Source of the DNA: Stenotrophomonas maltophilia
GTDB lineage: Bacteria; Pseudomonadota; Gammaproteobacteria; Xanthomonadales; Xanthomonadaceae
DNA: 7,033 nucleotides
Direction of reading: 5' to 3'
NCBI GenBank assembly: GCA_002435595.1
Contig: DJBL01000102.1
Span: forward strand, 1 to 7,033
Position numbers and translations under genes: made by a program. The notes beneath the pieces were generated by a model, which ran no database searches, was not told the origin of the DNA, and saw only the letters and a program-made list of their open reading frames with translations. Shown one piece after another: positions 4,666 through 7,033 of the stretch (position 1 is its first letter; each line of letters begins with the position of its first letter).

Positions 4666-6894
4666 TTAAGGTGCCAGGCAGCGCCCCAGGAAATCCTCGG
4701 CCAGGCGGTAGCGGTGCAGCGCATTGCTGCCCGACAGACCGTGCTTGGCACCGGGATAGGTCATCAGTTCGAACGGCTGCCCGCGCTTCTGCAACGCGCT
4801 CATCAGCGCGGTGGAGTTGGTGAACAGCACGTTGTCGTCGGCCATGCCGTGGATGAGCAGCAGGCGCGAGCGCAGGCCCTCGATGTGGGCCAGCACGCGG
4901 GCCTGTTCGTAGCCCTTGGCGTTGTTGGCCGGCAGGTTCATGTAGCGCTCGGTGTAGTGGCTGTCATACAGCCCCCAGTCGGTGACCGGCGCACCGGCCA
5001 CGCCGCAGGCGTAGGTATCGGACGCCTTGGCCAGCAGCATCAGGGTCATGTAGCCGCCGTTGGACCAGCCCTGCACGCCGATGCGCGCCGGGTCCACCCA
5101 CGGCTGCTGCTTGAGCCAGGCCACGCCGCGCAGCTGGTCGGCCACTTCCACCGTGCCCTGCACGCCGTACAGCGCGCCACCGAAATCACGGCCGCGACGC
5201 GGGGTGCCACGGTTGTCCAGCGAGAACACCACGTAACCGTGCTGGGCCAGGTACTGGTTGAACAGATGGTCGCCGCGGCCGGGCCAGCTGTTGGTGACGG
5301 TCTGGCTGGCCGGGCCGCCATAGACATACACCACGACCGGATAGCGCCTGGCCGGATCGAAACCGGCCGGCTTGATCACGCTGTAGTGCAGCTCGGTGGT
5401 GGTGTCGGCTGCCTTGAGGGTGCCGAACTCGACCGGGCGCTGGGCGTCCAGGTAACGCGCGTAGGGGTGCTGCGGATCGGCCAGGTCGTTGTCGACCAGC
5501 GTGGCGATTTTCTCGCCGTTGGCGCGGTACAGCGCGATCTGCGGCGGGGTGGTGGTGTTGGACCAGCTGTCCACGTACACGCTGGCGTTGCGCGCGAAAC
5601 TGGCGCTGTGCATGCCCGGCGCCTGCGACAGGCGCTGCGGTGCACCGCCCTGCAGCGACACCGCGTAGATCTGGCTTTCGCGCGGGGAATCGACCCCGGC
5701 GCTGAAATACGCCTTGCCGGCCGCCTCGTCCACGGCCAGCAGTTCGTCCACCGGCCAGGCCCCCTGGGTCAGCGCGGTGACGGTCTTGCCGTCATCGGAA
5801 ATGCGGTACAGGTGCTCAAAGCCGGTGCGCTCGGAAGACCAGATGAAACCGCCCTGGGCGAGGAAGCGCAGGCTGTTGTGCAGCGGCACCCAGGTGGTGG
5901 AGGTTTCACTGACCAGGGTCTGCTGGCGGCCGCTGGCCAGGTCGGCCTGGATCAGTTCCAGGTGCTTCTGGTCGCGCGACTGGCGCTGGAAGGTGAGGCG
6001 CTGCGGGTCGCGCCAATCCACCCGTGCCAGGTAGATGTCCGGGTTGCGGCCCAGGTCGATCCAGCGCGGCGCGGCGCCGGTCTGCGGGGCGATCACGCCC
6101 AGCTTCACGGTGACGTTGTGGTCGCCGGCGGCCGGGTAACGCTGCTCGATCATCTCGGTGCGATCGGCGTACATCTCATAGCGCTTCTGCACCGGCACCG
6201 GGCTTTCATCGATGCGGGCAAAGGCGATTGCCGAGTCGTCCGGCGCCCACCAGTAGCCGGTGTGGCGGTCCATCTCCTCGTCGGCGACGAACTCGGCCAC
6301 GCCATTGCCGATGGTGTCGCTGCCATCGCCGGTAAGCTGGATCTGCCTGCCGCTGGCCAGGTCGATCACCCACAGGTTGCGCGCCCGCACGAAGCTGACG
6401 AAGCCGCCCTTGGGCGACAGCTTGGCATCGGTGGCAAAGCCTTCGCCGTGGGTGAGCTGGCGTACCGCGGCGCTGCCCTGCTTGCCCAGGTCGTACAGGT
6501 ACAGCTCGCCGCCAAGCGGGAACAACAGCGTGCGCGCGTCCGGCGCCCACTGGTAATCCACGATGCCGGTCATGGCGGCGATGCGCTGGCGTTCCCGGCG
6601 CGCCTTTTCCTCGTCGCTCAGCGTCTCCAGGCCCGGCAGCACCACCTTGGAATCGACCAGCAGCCGGGTCTGGCCACTGGCGATGTCATAGCTCCACAGA
6701 TCCAGCTGGTTGCGGTCGGCCTGCTTGCCGCGCAGGAAACTCACCTGGGACCCGTCCGGAGCCACCTTGGGCTTCATCAGGGTCGGGCCGGACAGCGGCA
6801 GCGGACCGGTGATGGCCTCCAGGGTGAGTTTTTCGGCGTGGGCGATCGTGGTCGAGGCGAGCATGAGGGCAAGCGAAGCAAACAGGTGGCGCAT
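4666..6894 (-). CDS. Dipeptidyl peptidase IV (S9B serine peptidase), exported
   Basis: This 742-residue enzyme should release N-terminal X-Pro or X-Ala dipeptides. A signal peptide (MRHLFASLALMLASTTIAHA, cleavage before Glu21) sends it to the periplasm. Residues about 21-480 form the beta-propeller part, with the paired glutamates Glu206-Glu207 (in VADEEMDRHTGYW) that bind the substrate N-terminus in DPP IV enzymes. The alpha/beta-hydrolase domain follows. Its oxyanion-hole Tyr525 is in VYVYGGP, the nucleophile Ser611 in GWSNGGYM, Tyr647 and Tyr651 in YTERYM, Asp686 in HGMADDNV, and His718 in AKHGLSG. From memory, the S. maltophilia enzyme has 741 residues with Ser610, Asp685 and His717, so this gene is a one-residue-shifted equivalent. 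The Shine-Dalgarno is weak (GGAA). It is the first of three same-strand genes. No frameshift or missing catalytic residue is seen. Confidence 0.95.
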   Translation of the reverse strand: MRHLFASLALMLASTTIAHAEKLTLEAITGPLPLSGPTLMKPKVAPDGSQVSFLRGKQADRNQLDLWSYDIASGQTRLLVDSKVVLPGLETLSDEEKARRERQRIAAMTGIVDYQWAPDARTLLFPLGGELYLYDLGKQGSAAVRQLTHGEGFATDAKLSPKGGFVSFVRARNLWVIDLASGRQIQLTGDGSDTIGNGVAEFVADEEMDRHTGYWWAPDDSAIAFARIDESPVPVQKRYEMYADRTEMIEQRYPAAGDHNVTVKLGVIAPQTGAAPRWIDLGRNPDIYLARVDWRDPQRLTFQRQSRDQKHLELIQADLASGRQQTLVSETSTTWVPLHNSLRFLAQGGFIWSSERTGFEHLYRISDDGKTVTALTQGAWPVDELLAVDEAAGKAYFSAGVDSPRESQIYAVSLQGGAPQRLSQAPGMHSASFARNASVYVDSWSNTTTPPQIALYRANGEKIATLVDNDLADPQHPYARYLDAQRPVEFGTLKAADTTTELHYSVIKPAGFDPARRYPVVVYVYGGPASQTVTNSWPGRGDHLFNQYLAQHGYVVFSLDNRGTPRRGRDFGGALYGVQGTVEVADQLRGVAWLKQQPWVDPARIGVQGWSNGGYMTLMLLAKASDTYACGVAGAPVTDWGLYDSHYTERYMNLPANNAKGYEQARVLAHIEGLRSRLLLIHGMADDNVLFTNSTALMSALQKRGQPFELMTYPGAKHGLSGSNALHRYRLAEDFLGRCLAP

Positions 6895-6953
6895 GAAGGA
6901 TTCCGGCAGCGTCTGGGTGTTCTCCGCCGGCAGGGGGCGGCGGTGAGCACCTC

Positions 6954-6959
6954 ATCCTA
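6954..6959 (-). promoter_or_regulatory. Candidate -10 box upstream of DPP IV
   Basis: TAGGAT on the minus strand, about 60 bases before the DPP IV start. It fits TANNNT, but no good -35 hexamer is seen at 16-18 bases, where a GC-rich hairpin lies instead. Weak support. Confidence 0.22.
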
Positions 6960-6962
6960 ACC

Positions 6963-6997
6963 AAAACCGCCGCGGCCGTGCCGGCCACGGGTCGGTT
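6963..6997 (-). terminator. Terminator-like hairpin upstream of DPP IV
   Basis: On the minus strand AACCG (6997-6993) pairs with CGGTT (6969-6965). An inner stem CGTGGCC / GGCCGCG (one G:U) closes on a 5-base loop, GGCAC. The structure runs into TTTT then GGTT. It could end a minus-strand gene lying to the right of the window. The short T-run and the internal loop keep confidence low. Confidence 0.35.
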
Positions 6998-7033
6998 CCC
7001 CGGCCGCCAGCGCGCCACCCGGCGCCGGCCCGC

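Noticed and set aside
4048..6960. A 970-codon open frame on the plus strand opposite DPP IV and the Coa1-like gene
   Set aside because: It is antisense to two well-supported genes with recognisable domains. The translation is low-complexity (rich in Gly, Ala, Arg, His, Gln, Val) with no motif or ribosome site. Long antisense frames are expected in GC-rich genes with strong third-position bias.

Overview
The window is GC-rich bacterial chromosome, most likely from Stenotrophomonas (S. maltophilia complex or a close relative in the Xanthomonadaceae). Two things point there. The first is an array of palindromes of the form GTAG + ATCCACGCCATGCGTGGAT, which matches the SMAG (Stenotrophomonas maltophilia GTAG) REP-like family. 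The second is a dipeptidyl peptidase IV whose length and catalytic triad are offset by only one residue from what I recall for the crystallised S. maltophilia enzyme. No database search was possible, so the genus call is inference.

Layout: (1) 1-419, minus strand, the N-terminal part of a bestrophin-family (YneE/UPF0187) membrane channel protein that runs off the left edge. (2) 420-558, a short gap with two perfect hairpins. (3) 559-807, minus strand, an 82-residue membrane protein. (4) 808-1022, a divergent intergenic region with a perfect 11-bp inverted repeat. (5) 1023-1481, plus strand, a small outer-membrane-type lipoprotein. (6) 1482-2208, a non-coding interval between convergent genes, filled by six tandem copies of a 116-119 bp composite REP unit. 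(7) 2209-6894, three minus-strand genes read in the order DPP IV, a Coa1-like membrane protein, then a DUF885 metallopeptidase. (8) 6895-7033, the DPP IV upstream region with a terminator-like hairpin.

The DPP IV, Coa1-like and DUF885 genes are separated by 45 and 81 bp and may form an operon. Both peptidases carry signal peptides, so they probably act in the periplasm on peptides. Nothing visible ties the Coa1-like protein to them functionally. DUF885 may also have its own promoter. The bestrophin, small membrane protein and lipoprotein genes look like ordinary housekeeping or accessory loci.

I see no CRISPR, phage, toxin-antitoxin, defence or transposase gene. The most distinctive structure is the tandemly amplified SMAG array between the lipoprotein and the DUF885 gene. 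Most other long open frames in the window are antisense shadows of the GC-rich genes or translations of the repeat array.
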